Counted from the stretch's first letter, positions 41,531 to 51,470 are shown. The stretch: 56,883 nt of DNA from Bacteroidota bacterium (GCA_013288015.1 JABDCR010000012.1:1-56883); one strand, 5' to 3'. A program made the numbers and translations. The notes: generated from the sequence alone by a model not told the origin.

Positions 41531-42661
41531 TTATTTGTGCCCTTCTTCGTAGATAAATTTCAGCCTTTTTCCAAAGGCATTAAAACCAAAATCAGCTACC
41601 ATTTGCTGACGCATAGTACTTGCATTATAGCTGGTAAATGTGCCTAGTAATTGCTCCATAGCATTAGCCATAGCATCTATATCATCAGGAGGAACAAGCA
41701 ACCCGCAATCTTTACTTACATATTCTTTTGGCGCTGTTTGGTTACCAACAATAACGGGCAAACCGCAAGATATAGCCTCCGCTATAACCAACCCAAAACT
41801 CTCATGCCTGCTGGGGAAAACAAAAAAATCAGCCTTTTGCATTTCTTTAGCAATCTCTGCTTTTGATAAACCTCTCTTTAAAACAATTCTCTCCTTGAAG
41901 GGTTTACTCTCAATATAATTTTTTATAGGCACATAATCTTCACCATCTCCAACTATAGTAAATGTGTATAAAGGGTATTTCTCTGTTATTCTTTCAAAGG
42001 CTTTAACACAACGAAGTCCACCTTTAAAATTATCTAAGCGGCCTACAAACAGTATATTGTTTGTTACCTCAGTATTAGTTTTTAGTTGAAATAGATCTGT
42101 ATCAACCGGATTATAAGTAACAATTATTTTTTTAGGACGAATGCCACTATTTAAAATCTCTTGTTTTAAATGCTCACTTACTGTCAACACTGCATCTGCC
42201 CTTTGCATAATAAAACTCGTCCATAATAACTTCCAATAATTGTCCGATGTCATTGAAAATGGACCTTGGTGTTCCGTTATAATAAAGGGCACCTTCAATT
42301 TTTTAGCCAACAGATAACTTAGTGTACCACTTAAAATACTCCCGTGTGAATGAATGATATCCGTATCAGTAAACTTTTTACCCAACTGATATCCCTTAAT
42401 AAACCAAATTAAATAGGCAAAGGGTTTTAAAAAAACAGGTGTTTTTTTTGATGATATGCAATATCTATAAGTAGTATAATCATCATTAACATCTACGGTA
42501 AGTCCTTTTTTACCTACTAAGCGTATGAACAAAACATTTGTAATACAATAATCTTTTACCGACTTTAAATAATCTAAAATAAAAATTCCTTGTACATCTC
42601 CTTCAAACTTCGGAAAGAGATCCGGTATTACTAAAAGCTTTATTTTTTTGTTCGAATCCAA
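41531..42661 (-). CDS. Glycosyltransferase family 4
   Basis: A 376-residue GT-B enzyme. N-terminal LLVIPDLFPKFEGDVQG, the acceptor-domain block DIIHSHGSILSG, then VGRLDNFKGGLRCVKAFE and the canonical E-x7-E region FVFPSRHESFGLVIAEA near 280. An 81-bp gap before asnB-type gene 39512 is the largest in this part of the locus and could hold an internal promoter. Donor sugar unknown. Confidence 0.93.
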   Translation of the reverse strand: MDSNKKIKLLVIPDLFPKFEGDVQGIFILDYLKSVKDYCITNVLFIRLVGKKGLTVDVNDDYTTYRYCISSKKTPVFLKPFAYLIWFIKGYQLGKKFTDTDIIHSHGSILSGTLSYLLAKKLKVPFIITEHQGPFSMTSDNYWKLLWTSFIMQRADAVLTVSEHLKQEILNSGIRPKKIIVTYNPVDTDLFQLKTNTEVTNNILFVGRLDNFKGGLRCVKAFERITEKYPLYTFTIVGDGEDYVPIKNYIESKPFKERIVLKRGLSKAEIAKEMQKADFFVFPSRHESFGLVIAEAISCGLPVIVGNQTAPKEYVSKDCGLLVPPDDIDAMANAMEQLLGTFTSYNASTMRQQMVADFGFNAFGKRLKFIYEEGHK

Positions 42662-42663
42662 GT

Positions 42664-43395
42664 CTATTGTTTCTTTCTAAACAAGTATGTATAGTCACTC
42701 CCAAAAGATTGATTCTTTGGTTGCTTTGCATTCCCAAAAAAATTAGATGTAAGTTGATATTTCTTTTCGTTACTAAAAAGGTTAGAAAATCCAAGAAACG
42801 ACTGATTATAACGGTAGCTCTTCAACAACTCCAAACTATTCTCTCTTAATTTCCCGTCAATAAATTTTGCCGACACATTATTCAGTTTGTACGATTGTTT
42901 GCGGATTAGATTTTTAGCTCCCAAATAAAAGCGAATTAAATAACTATAAAAATGCGATGAATCGGTATTCTGTATAATAAGCAAACCACCTGGCTTTATT
43001 AAGCCTGCTATCTTATTAATTAATTGTTCAGGCGAGTTAACATGTGCCAATAAACCCAAGCATATAATTAAATCGTATGAATTTTTCGGCAAATCAAGTT
43101 CAAAAAAATCTGCATTAACAGCCTCAGTTTTATCTAAGTATTTTTCAGGAATATTTTTCTTAGCAATAGCAATCATGTTCGATGATATATCCAACAGACT
43201 TAACCTGTCTGTTCTATCTAATAAAGGAATCGACATAGCCCCCGTACCAGAAGGAATATCTAGTATATGATTAAAACTCTTCCCTTCAGTAAATGCCTCA
43301 ACCGTTTCTTTACGTATTTGCAGGTTATAATCGTATGTCAAATAGAGCTCGGTATTTTCAAAAAGCTCCTTCACCACTTTACTCTTGTCCGTCAT
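42664..43395 (-). CDS. Class I SAM-dependent methyltransferase
   Basis: A 243-residue methyltransferase with motif I LDIPSGTGAMS (45-55), the acidic LSLLDISSNMI, and motif IV YDLIICLGLLAHV. The glycine-rich loop has a Pro-Ser insertion typical of sugar methyltransferases of this superfamily. It lies 2 bp from the downstream GT gene and 8 bp from the acyltransferase gene. Likely methylates a glycan hydroxyl or a sugar nucleotide. Confidence 0.86.
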   Translation of the reverse strand: MTDKSKVVKELFENTELYLTYDYNLQIRKETVEAFTEGKSFNHILDIPSGTGAMSIPLLDRTDRLSLLDISSNMIAIAKKNIPEKYLDKTEAVNADFFELDLPKNSYDLIICLGLLAHVNSPEQLINKIAGLIKPGGLLIIQNTDSSHFYSYLIRFYLGAKNLIRKQSYKLNNVSAKFIDGKLRENSLELLKSYRYNQSFLGFSNLFSNEKKYQLTSNFFGNAKQPKNQSFGSDYTYLFRKKQ

Positions 43396-43403
43396 TCTGA
43401 AAA

Positions 43404-43976
43404 TTATTCTCTTTTAGTAATTAACTTTATTGGGTTGCCTGCGTAAATTCCATATTCCTCAGTAATAGTTTTTCTGGTTACCACCGAGTTAGATCCAATA
43501 AAAACTCCTTTTGCTATTTTCGATCCCATCAACACCACACATCCTGCCGAAATTCCCGCATCTTCTCCAATTTCAATAGCCTCTGCCACACCTTCCTGTT
43601 TTCTGTAATATTCATTTTTGGCAAACTTATGGTTACCGTCTCTTACACTTACATTTTCAGCAAGTGCAGCCCACTTTCCTATTTTAATTTCCTTATTGCA
43701 GCTAATCAAAATATTCTGATGAAAAAGCACATAATCTTCTAATATAATCTTCCCTTCTTTCGATAGTTCAAAGGTGTTATTTCTACCTAAATCAACATAA
43801 TCCCCAATAAATATATTTTTGTTTGGGAAGCCTTTAAAATAAGGGAAGCCTGTACACTTTAACCCTTTACCTACATTACAACCATGCAAAACAAGATATA
43901 GTTTTAACAACCTACCCTTCCATCTCGATGATAGGTTTCTAAATACAGCTTCTATATAGGTAATTAAAGAAATCAT
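43404..43976 (-). CDS. Left-handed beta-helix acyltransferase (WbbJ/maltose O-acetyltransferase-like)
   Basis: A 190-residue hexapeptide-repeat protein. Repeats such as IFIGDYVDLG, IILEDYVLFHQN, IKIGKWAALAEN and IEIGEDAGISAG build the beta-helix. The catalytic histidine is probably in VRDGNHKF. The end GNPIKLI is typical of the family. It adds an acetyl group, either to a hydroxyl or, in a WbpD-like role, to an amino sugar. Overlaps the GT2 gene by 4 bp. Confidence 0.88.
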   Translation of the reverse strand: MISLITYIEAVFRNLSSRWKGRLLKLYLVLHGCNVGKGLKCTGFPYFKGFPNKNIFIGDYVDLGRNNTFELSKEGKIILEDYVLFHQNILISCNKEIKIGKWAALAENVSVRDGNHKFAKNEYYRKQEGVAEAIEIGEDAGISAGCVVLMGSKIAKGVFIGSNSVVTRKTITEEYGIYAGNPIKLITKRE

Positions 43977-44764
43977 TTGCTTCTTTTCAAATGTATAATT
44001 TTTTTAATGAATGTCTTTACATAACATTTTATAGTCCTCAAAATAATTTTCTTATGATGTCCAGTTTGGTGAAACTTCATAATCTTATACCCCTCTATAT
44101 TGCTGGCGCATGAGCCACTCATGCCTCCTAACCTAAAACAAGTAAGTGCTTCGGGTATATAATGAAAAGAAAAATTTTTCTTCAAACAACGTAATAAAAA
44201 ATCATAATCAGCTGATATTTTATATTGAGTATCAAAAACACCAGCCTTATCATAAACCGACTTTCTAACAAAACAAGTAGGATGAAAAATGGCTGGCATC
44301 TCATTCATCTTTGTAATATCAGGTTTAGCAACAGAAAGTTTATGAGCATTTTCTGTTATATACTGCATGTCTCCATGATATATATCTGCATGAACAGTTT
44401 TATCAGTCGCAATTATTTTTTCTATTGTATCTGGTAAATAAAAATCATCGGCATTAAGTATCCCTATCAATTCTCCTTTAGCTAATGAAATGCCTTTGTT
44501 CATGGCAAAATAAATTCCACCGTCGCGTTCGCTTTGCCAGTAATCTATTTTATCTTCATATCGTTTTATAATATCTATCGTACCATCTGTAGACCCGCCA
44601 TCAATAATAATATATTCTATGTTTTTATACGATTGGTTTAAAACACTGGTAATAGTCTGCTCTACATGCTTAGCACCGTTATATACAACAGTAATAACAC
44701 TAACCAAAGGATTATCACCCCCCGATTGTTTCTGTATTCCTGTTAATCTTAACCCGCCTTGCAT
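43973..44764 (-). CDS. Glycosyltransferase family 2
   Basis: A 263-residue GT-A enzyme. SVITVVYNGAKHVEQTITSV opens the fold, with IIIDGGSTDGT, and the metal-binding LNADDFY replaces the DXD. The C-terminal part has KISADYDFLLRCLKKNF, typical of WcaA-like transferases. Starts 2 bp after the preceding gene's stop. Adds one sugar of the repeat unit. Confidence 0.93.
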   Translation of the reverse strand: MQGGLRLTGIQKQSGGDNPLVSVITVVYNGAKHVEQTITSVLNQSYKNIEYIIIDGGSTDGTIDIIKRYEDKIDYWQSERDGGIYFAMNKGISLAKGELIGILNADDFYLPDTIEKIIATDKTVHADIYHGDMQYITENAHKLSVAKPDITKMNEMPAIFHPTCFVRKSVYDKAGVFDTQYKISADYDFLLRCLKKNFSFHYIPEALTCFRLGGMSGSCASNIEGYKIMKFHQTGHHKKIILRTIKCYVKTFIKKIIHLKRSK

Positions 44765-44766
44765 TT

Positions 44767-45933
44767 TTACTTACTATTAGTTATTTGCTCGTGTACTTTG
44801 CCTATAATGTTCGACCAAACAAAATGCTTGCGAGAGAAGTTTACAATCTCAGGATAAAGAGCAGATAACTGAGAATCATCATCTATCAGTTTTTGAAAAG
44901 TAGCGGCCAAAGCCGCATCGTCATCCGATTTTAAGGTTACACCGTACTTTCCATTATCAGTAACATCCTTCATACTCATAATGCCTTCGGTGCCAATAAT
45001 ATAATTACCAAAGTAAAGAGCCTCGCTTATCGAATGACAAAAAGATTCCTTTAACGAGGTCATACAAAACACTTTCGATTTATTATACCACTCATAAAGC
45101 TCCACCCTGTTCGATATATTTCCGGTAAAAACTACCTTTTCTTTCAAATATGGAAACTTAATACAAAGCTCATCAAAGTAAATTTTAAAGCTATCGTTAA
45201 CTGGACCAACAAAAACCATTTTCCAATTTTTCATGTCGGTTTTGGTAAGAGCCTTAAGTATCATTTTTTGGTTTTTTATTTCCTCACCAACACGTCCTAC
45301 GGTTAAAATAATGTTTTCCTTTTCCTTAAAACTCTTTTGTTTGTTTGCAAAGGTTTCATTTAAAAACAAATCATTTACACCCACCGGCAAGTACATCACT
45401 TTAGATACAATAGAAGGAAACATTTTCTGTACCAGCTTCTCACCCTCCTGGTTTTCAATAGTTACCAAATCAACCTTTTTTAAAAAACTCTTCTCTAAGT
45501 ATTTCAAAATCGAATTCTTAATCGGGTTTGTAGAATGTGTGATTTTATTTCCCTCGGCAAAAGTTTCATTATAACCATCCAATTTCAAAAACAAAAAGCC
45601 TTTTGGGTTCAGCTTCTTGTATAATATCCCATAAACAAAAGTAAATTTCGAAAAGATGTATAAGTTCAACACATCTATCTGCTTTGCATTTTTATAAATA
45701 TATTTCAAAACACCTTTTTCCAAAAAGCTTAACCTGCCTATGTTTTCAATAAAATCAATTTTTAAGCCTTTCACTTCTCCGGTAATGTTATCATAATGCT
45801 CACTGTTTTTATAACAAACAATGGTAGAATTATATCCATGTAACTTATAAAGGAAATAAGGAATTTGTCCTAAGTCCTTAGTCAAATGCACATTTTCACA
45901 TATCGGAAATATCGTTACAAATCTTTTACCCAC
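44767..45933 (-). CDS. Glycosyltransferase family 4
   Basis: A 388-residue GT-B enzyme. The donor domain contains ILTVGRVGEEIKNQKMIL, WKMVFVGPVNDS and the variant E-x7-E region FCMTSLKESFCHSISEAL, followed by FGNYIIGTEGIMS. The acceptor half (1-190) is less conserved. It lies 3 bp from the unknown gene upstream. Donor unknown. Confidence 0.9.
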   Translation of the reverse strand: MGKRFVTIFPICENVHLTKDLGQIPYFLYKLHGYNSTIVCYKNSEHYDNITGEVKGLKIDFIENIGRLSFLEKGVLKYIYKNAKQIDVLNLYIFSKFTFVYGILYKKLNPKGFLFLKLDGYNETFAEGNKITHSTNPIKNSILKYLEKSFLKKVDLVTIENQEGEKLVQKMFPSIVSKVMYLPVGVNDLFLNETFANKQKSFKEKENIILTVGRVGEEIKNQKMILKALTKTDMKNWKMVFVGPVNDSFKIYFDELCIKFPYLKEKVVFTGNISNRVELYEWYNKSKVFCMTSLKESFCHSISEALYFGNYIIGTEGIMSMKDVTDNGKYGVTLKSDDDAALAATFQKLIDDDSQLSALYPEIVNFSRKHFVWSNIIGKVHEQITNSK

Positions 45934-45936
45934 CCT

Positions 45937-46674
45937 CTAATATTCTATTAAAAATTGATTTATACCAAACGCCTTCAACAGTTTTCTTTCTACATTTCTA
46001 ATTTTCATTTTAATCTTATTGCGATTCAACGTACCGCCATAAGATCCTGAAATGCCTACTATAATAGGATTCAACGAAAACAATTTCACTTTTTTCTCTA
46101 ATTTTTCAGTCTCTATTTTATTATAGACTATCTTCTCTATATAAACTCCTTTACTGTCATCTACTTGTAAATACAAACCCTTTAAATAGGAGTTATAAAA
46201 ACTACCACTTACATAAAACACGTTGGTTTGCGTCACCTTAGTTTTTTTATGGAAATCAGCAATCAAGCCCTGGCAATTAAAATCAGTAAGTTGTTTTAAA
46301 TTCAGCACCTTATACCTGCCTGTAATTTTTATGAAAGAATTATATTCAGCATATAGTTTCTCAATAGCCTTATCCAGCATCTCAAACTCCTGATACCCTT
46401 TCCCTTGGTTAAACTTATCCGATACCGGAAATTTTAGTAAAGTAATTTTTCTATCCAAAAGCAATTTCTGAAACTCGACATCCTTCTCAAAATCATACAA
46501 TGAGTTTTCTAAAAAATATAAATCATCATCCCTAAAATTATTCGAGTACAACAGCAATGAGTTGTAATATTCCTTACGCCTATCTTCAACATTTGTATAC
46601 GCAACAAAGTTACTATTAGGTACAATAGTTCCTGTAATCAACAAAGCCCTCTTATTTCGATTTACTTCCCCCAT
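45937..46674 (-). CDS. Protein of unknown function in the polysaccharide locus (possible GT-A-like transferase)
   Basis: A 245-residue soluble protein with no signal peptide or membrane helix. The N-terminal ALLITGTIVPNS strand and the later block KGYQEFEMLDKAIEKLY with IKITGRYKVLN recall capsule glycosyltransferases with a GT-A-like start, where a KxTGRY element lies after the first domain. No DXD motif is evident, and no family can be assigned. It overlaps the fusion gene upstream by 13 bp, so its translation is coupled to that gene. Function is open. Confidence 0.7.
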   Translation of the reverse strand: MGEVNRNKRALLITGTIVPNSNFVAYTNVEDRRKEYYNSLLLYSNNFRDDDLYFLENSLYDFEKDVEFQKLLLDRKITLLKFPVSDKFNQGKGYQEFEMLDKAIEKLYAEYNSFIKITGRYKVLNLKQLTDFNCQGLIADFHKKTKVTQTNVFYVSGSFYNSYLKGLYLQVDDSKGVYIEKIVYNKIETEKLEKKVKLFSLNPIIVGISGSYGGTLNRNKIKMKIRNVERKLLKAFGINQFLIEY

Positions 46675-49112
46675 ATCCCTTTCGCCTTGTTATTAATAAT
46701 TTTTTTGTACTGTATGGGGTGCAAAAACACCTGTGGCAACACACATACACAAGTCCCTATAATAACACCTGTACTTCCCAAATTTAAATATTTAGCCAAG
46801 AAAATGCAAAGCGGAATATTAATTATAATCATTGCAAACGAATGGTAAAGACTTAACCTTACTTTACCCACACCACTTAAAAAATTACCAAAAATGCTTG
46901 TCCAGGTTGATATAAGCACCCATACACCCATTGATACGGATAATATAAAAGGGATTTTCACTTTATCGCCTATCCACATTTCATAAAAAAAATCAGCACA
47001 AAAAACCATTATAATAACTGCAAACACCAATGCTCCCCAAAACAATTGCAGTTTTCTTGTTATACGTTTTATCCATTCATAATCATGTTTATGATAAGCA
47101 TCTGTATAAGCGGTCCAAAATGGAGTAGTTATAATAGCAAAGCCCATCGTTATTAAACTAAAATACTTAAATGCAATGTTATATGGCGTAACTTCTTCGG
47201 GGCCATATAATTGGTCTATAATAAAACTGTCTGTCGAGAAAAGAATAAGTGCCGCAAATTGCATTACAAAAAATAAAAAGCCAATGCCCATTAAGTCTTT
47301 TGCACTGGCAAATTTTACATATTTAAAAGATGGGATAAGGTGTTTATAATCTTTACTAAAAAACCAAATAGTGGCAATTAAAGGTGCAATTATGTTTGCA
47401 GCACTAACCCCAACGCTTAACCATAATAAAGAGCCATGTGTGGTTTTCGTAAGTATAAAAACAATTATAAGCGAAAGCAAGCTTGCCAGTGTATTAATGC
47501 CCCCACTTATTGCCGACCGCTGGTCGGCTTTTAAAATCATAGAAATAAGTTTTATAATAAACTGCAGACTAAAAAAACTGAAAACAATAAATATCAGTTT
47601 GTTTATTTCCGCATTCATTTCCACAGGAGTGTTTAATATTTTAGTCCAATTAACGTAAGGAAAAACAAAAACAAATAAAGCATAAACAATTCCTATAATA
47701 ATGCTTAATACAGCATACGAAGTGCTGATATAGGTCTTTGCTAATTCCTTATCATCTTTAGCTAAAGCCTCGGCTAGTTTATTTCGTAAGCCATTACCCA
47801 AACCAATATCAAAAAAAGCAAACCACCCTATTACAGAAGATAACGTAAGCCATATACCATATTTAACAGGGTTGAGATAATTAAGCGCCAGTGGTATCAA
47901 TAAAAAGCTAACTACAATGCTCACACATTTAATGGCTATAGAGGTTAGTATATTCTTCTTTGTTTTTACACTTCGCTCATGCCCTTTAGTGAAAAATGTT
48001 TTTAGATTGAGATAGCTTTTCTTAGTCGTATCTACATGATTAATAAAATAATCAAACGATTTTTTAAAATCAAACTCCCTCGATGCTCGCAAACAATTCT
48101 CCGAATGTGTTTTATAATCCTGCTCAATAGTTCTAATAGCATTCTCAATTTTTGTCGGACTCACTTCATCTATTAAAACACCCGCATTAAAATCCTTCAC
48201 ACTCTTTAGCCCTATTATATCAATTCCAATTACCGGAACAGCCGCTGCATAATAATTAAATAATTTACCCGCCGGCGACGAGAAATAATTAAAACTTTGC
48301 TTAGCAAGCGCCAAATCATAACCCGTAATGCCAATATAAAACTGCGATACAAATTCAATAATCTTTGATTGCTCTACATAGCTAAAGTCAAAAATCAATT
48401 TTCCTGATTTTATGATGTCGCCATACTTCTCCTGCAGCCAATTAAAATATTTATCGTTTTTAATCCCTTTTAGAGTAAGTGTATAATTGCTATTTAAATC
48501 TTTAATGCACTCTATAAACTGCTCCAGCCCATAACCAAACTCTATATTCCCCATGTAGAGAATTCGTTTGTCTTTCTTTTCTGCAATTACTGTTGGTTCC
48601 CCTTCAAGTATAGGCGCATTCTGAATATAAAATACGTTTGTAGCAGAGTCATCTCCTACCATAAAATCCTTACGCTCCTTGCTTTGTATAATCAGGTTAT
48701 CAATGCCCAGTGCTTCGCTAATTCTATAATAAATATCCTTTTCTGTCTCTAAAGAAAAATAAATAGCTGAAGGAAAAAACAACTTAGCCGCCACATAACC
48801 CGATGAGTCTATGGCTATAACGGTATCGTATCGTTTATCAAATAACTTAATAAATAAAAGATTAAACAGTAATCTTAGTACTTTATAAAACTTATAACCT
48901 AATGTTTTACGCCAAAAATAAGCAGCAAATTTTCCAATCTTAATACTTTTATACTTTTCTACAAGCTCTGCATTATTAAACTTGCCATTATCAACATAAA
49001 CTAACTTGGTATAAAATTTTTCTTTACAGCATTGGTATAGATTTAAAACCGATGGAGAATATTGTAACCATTCATCCGGAAAAACAATTAATATAGATTT
49101 TTCTTTTTTCAC
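46662..49112 (-). CDS. Fusion of a GT-B glycosyltransferase and a Wzx-type flippase
   Basis: A single uninterrupted frame of 816 residues. Residues 1 to about 365 are a GT-B-like glycosyltransferase: RILYMGNIEFGYGLEQFIE (183-201), and AGKLFNYYAAAVPVIGIDI (281-299) in the donor domain. From about 368 (LNLKTFFTKGHERS) to the end is a full polysaccharide flippase with 12-14 helices, closely related to the separate flippase at 53792-55171 (shared NYLxPVxYGIWLTL, DIGLGNGLRNK, EEVTPYNIA, KAxGIWxK). No Met lies at the junction for an independent flippase. The fusion would add a sugar and flip the lipid-linked unit in one protein. A fusion at this point is unusual. Confidence 0.88.
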   Translation of the reverse strand: MKKEKSILIVFPDEWLQYSPSVLNLYQCCKEKFYTKLVYVDNGKFNNAELVEKYKSIKIGKFAAYFWRKTLGYKFYKVLRLLFNLLFIKLFDKRYDTVIAIDSSGYVAAKLFFPSAIYFSLETEKDIYYRISEALGIDNLIIQSKERKDFMVGDDSATNVFYIQNAPILEGEPTVIAEKKDKRILYMGNIEFGYGLEQFIECIKDLNSNYTLTLKGIKNDKYFNWLQEKYGDIIKSGKLIFDFSYVEQSKIIEFVSQFYIGITGYDLALAKQSFNYFSSPAGKLFNYYAAAVPVIGIDIIGLKSVKDFNAGVLIDEVSPTKIENAIRTIEQDYKTHSENCLRASREFDFKKSFDYFINHVDTTKKSYLNLKTFFTKGHERSVKTKKNILTSIAIKCVSIVVSFLLIPLALNYLNPVKYGIWLTLSSVIGWFAFFDIGLGNGLRNKLAEALAKDDKELAKTYISTSYAVLSIIIGIVYALFVFVFPYVNWTKILNTPVEMNAEINKLIFIVFSFFSLQFIIKLISMILKADQRSAISGGINTLASLLSLIIVFILTKTTHGSLLWLSVGVSAANIIAPLIATIWFFSKDYKHLIPSFKYVKFASAKDLMGIGFLFFVMQFAALILFSTDSFIIDQLYGPEEVTPYNIAFKYFSLITMGFAIITTPFWTAYTDAYHKHDYEWIKRITRKLQLFWGALVFAVIIMVFCADFFYEMWIGDKVKIPFILSVSMGVWVLISTWTSIFGNFLSGVGKVRLSLYHSFAMIIINIPLCIFLAKYLNLGSTGVIIGTCVCVLPQVFLHPIQYKKIINNKAKGIWGK

Positions 49113-49114
49113 AA

Positions 49115-50056
49115 TTATCTTAATACAGGCTCTAAATTACCAATTACCATTTCAGTACGCTTATCTACTCCCTTTTTATTTAGGTGATAGTACGAATTAA
49201 AAAAATAATCTGCCGGAAATTTATAAGTATCTGGTTTTACCAAAAACCCAACATTGTTTTGTGCAAGTGCAACTCCAATCTCATTAATCATCTTATCCTG
49301 ATTATTAAATGATTGCTCCTCAATAACCGGAGGAAGTATAATCAATTTAGCCCCCTTACCCTCAACATATTCTTTAAAATTCTTTATAAATACAATTACT
49401 TCTAGGTTAATTTTCTCCGCGCCTGAGTTTTTTTTACTTGACATATAATTTTGATTAGGTAAAACCCAGTGAATGTAAGCATCTCCAAACTCATTAAACG
49501 ATCTCCTATCATAAATATCAATCTCCATTGCCAATGATGATTTACGAAACAAAGTAGGTATATAGTTCTTTATTTTTTTTGCAGAATAGGTTGGAATGTA
49601 TTTTAAAAGATGCTCCCATTGTTTCGCATTTACATGCTTTCTACCTGCAGGATCTATATCAAATAACACCGAAACCAATTCCATCTCCCCATAAAAATTA
49701 TCTGTATAAAAGTTTTCATACTCTGGCACCAAAACAACTATGTCCCCCCTATTTATATAGCCTTTTACATCATTCATGATGTATTCTAAGCCAATGCCTG
49801 CATGTACTCCCATATTTATAACAGGCTTTTTATATGCTTCAATAATCTTCTTACTATCCAGTCCAAAACTCAAATTAGATCCCCCAACAAAAATAATTTT
49901 TTCTGTTTTAATTTTCTGTAAAGCTTCATGCTTGTTAATAAGGGCTGCCAGTATACTGGTTCTAGAAACTACATCTGGTGTATAATATAATGACAGAGCA
50001 AGTACCAGTATAACTAATACAAAGAAACCCGCTATTTTATATAAAAACCCTTTCAC
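49115..50056 (-). CDS. Membrane-anchored SGNH-like (AlgX/DltD-type) O-acetylation accessory protein
   Basis: A 313-residue protein with one N-terminal helix (about 7-25) and an extracytoplasmic domain. SGNH-like blocks: FVGGSNLSFG at 57-66 with Ser60, INMGVHAGIG (block II), VLVPEYENF, and DYFFNSYYH at 283-291 for the Asp-His pair. Proteins of this kind (AlgJ/AlgX, DltD, PatB) receive acetyl groups from an MBOAT partner and pass them to a polysaccharide. The MBOAT gene is 1 bp upstream. Confidence 0.78.
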   Translation of the reverse strand: MKGFLYKIAGFFVLVILVLALSLYYTPDVVSRTSILAALINKHEALQKIKTEKIIFVGGSNLSFGLDSKKIIEAYKKPVINMGVHAGIGLEYIMNDVKGYINRGDIVVLVPEYENFYTDNFYGEMELVSVLFDIDPAGRKHVNAKQWEHLLKYIPTYSAKKIKNYIPTLFRKSSLAMEIDIYDRRSFNEFGDAYIHWVLPNQNYMSSKKNSGAEKINLEVIVFIKNFKEYVEGKGAKLIILPPVIEEQSFNNQDKMINEIGVALAQNNVGFLVKPDTYKFPADYFFNSYYHLNKKGVDKRTEMVIGNLEPVLR

Positions 50057-50057
50057 C

Positions 50058-51470
50058 TTAAAATTGAAAATAAATAAACGCCTGATTTTGTTTAAAGAAT
50101 GCCAGGCAAGTCACCACCATAATTAAATAAATACTCCATCTTATATATACTGGCATTACTGTAGGTTGAAAAATTGATATATTCTTCTTCCTTACCCATT
50201 CTATTACAAACAGAAAAATAATTAATGGTAATGCCATTGCCATGCCATGCTGAACCGGATAAGTAAATAAAGATTTTGAGAACAGTAATTTAAAATACTT
50301 AAATGCTTGCGATATATTTTGCGACCTAAAAAATATCCATGTCATTGTAATTAAGAAAAACGTAAATCCAATTTGTAAAATTTCTAATATAAAAGAGGTT
50401 GATTCTGTTTTTTTATTCTTTGAGAAGAGAATAGTAGGAATAATAAACAAGCCATTTAAAAGCCCCCATATTATAAATGTCCAATTAGCACCGTGCCAAA
50501 AACCACTTAAAGCAAAAACAATTAGTGTATTTAAAATAACCCTGCCTAATGTACCACGACTACCACCTAATGGGATATATACATAATCTCTAAACCAGGT
50601 TGAAAGCGATATATGCCAGTTACGCCAAAACTCAGCTACATTTTTCGAGAAGTAAGGATAATTAAAATTCTTTATTAAAGTAAACCCAAACAGATGAGCT
50701 GTACCGATTGCTATGCTTGAGTATCCCGAAAAGTCACAATAAATCTGCACAGCAAAATAAATAGCTCCCAATAATAATGTACTTCCTGGCAAAACCTGAT
50801 AATTAGCAAAAATTTGGTCTACATATCCTGATAAAGTATCTGCAATCACAATCTTTTTAAAAAGACCCCATAAAATCTGCTGCATGCCTTTTTTGGCCTC
50901 TTCATAATTAAACTGACGTTTCTTATTAAACTGAGGTAGCAAGTTTATAGCTCTTTCAATTGGACCCGCCACTAGCTGAGGAAAAAAACTAATAAAGGCT
51001 GCAAACAAAATAAAATCATTCGTTGGCTTAAGTTTTTTTAAATATACATCTGCCGTATAACTTATCGATTGAAAGGTGTAAAAACTAATCCCAACTGGTA
51101 GTATAATTTTTAAGGGCATGACTGGTACGTGGTAACCTAAACTATCAAAAGCAGTTATAAAATTATCTACAAAAAAGTTGAAGTATTTAAAAAATCCAAG
51201 AAAACCGAAGTTCACCAAGCAACTTAAACCAAATACAATTTTCCGCTTTCTTGCATCGGTAATTTTTCCCAATTGCACACCAACCCAAAAATCTAATGTA
51301 GTGCTAAAGGCAATCAGTAAAAGAAAACGCCAATCCCACCATCCATAAAATATATAGCTTACAACTAAAAGAAATAGGTTTTGCCATCTTACTTGCTTGT
51401 TAAATACAAACCAATAAAGCAGAAAAACAATGGGTAAAAATATGGCAAACTCAAACGAATTAAATAACAT
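50058..51470 (-). CDS. MBOAT family O-acyltransferase (AlgI/DltB-like)
   Basis: A 470-residue polytopic membrane protein that moves acetyl groups across the membrane for polysaccharide O-acetylation. Family blocks: CDFSGYSSIAIG near 245, FWRNWHISLSTWFRDYVYIP at 281-300 with His286, and SGFWHGANW at 322-330 with the invariant His326. About 11 helices. Paired with the SGNH-like gene that follows. Confidence 0.95.
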   Translation of the reverse strand: MLFNSFEFAIFLPIVFLLYWFVFNKQVRWQNLFLLVVSYIFYGWWDWRFLLLIAFSTTLDFWVGVQLGKITDARKRKIVFGLSCLVNFGFLGFFKYFNFFVDNFITAFDSLGYHVPVMPLKIILPVGISFYTFQSISYTADVYLKKLKPTNDFILFAAFISFFPQLVAGPIERAINLLPQFNKKRQFNYEEAKKGMQQILWGLFKKIVIADTLSGYVDQIFANYQVLPGSTLLLGAIYFAVQIYCDFSGYSSIAIGTAHLFGFTLIKNFNYPYFSKNVAEFWRNWHISLSTWFRDYVYIPLGGSRGTLGRVILNTLIVFALSGFWHGANWTFIIWGLLNGLFIIPTILFSKNKKTESTSFILEILQIGFTFFLITMTWIFFRSQNISQAFKYFKLLFSKSLFTYPVQHGMAMALPLIIFLFVIEWVRKKNISIFQPTVMPVYIRWSIYLIMVVTCLAFFKQNQAFIYFQF

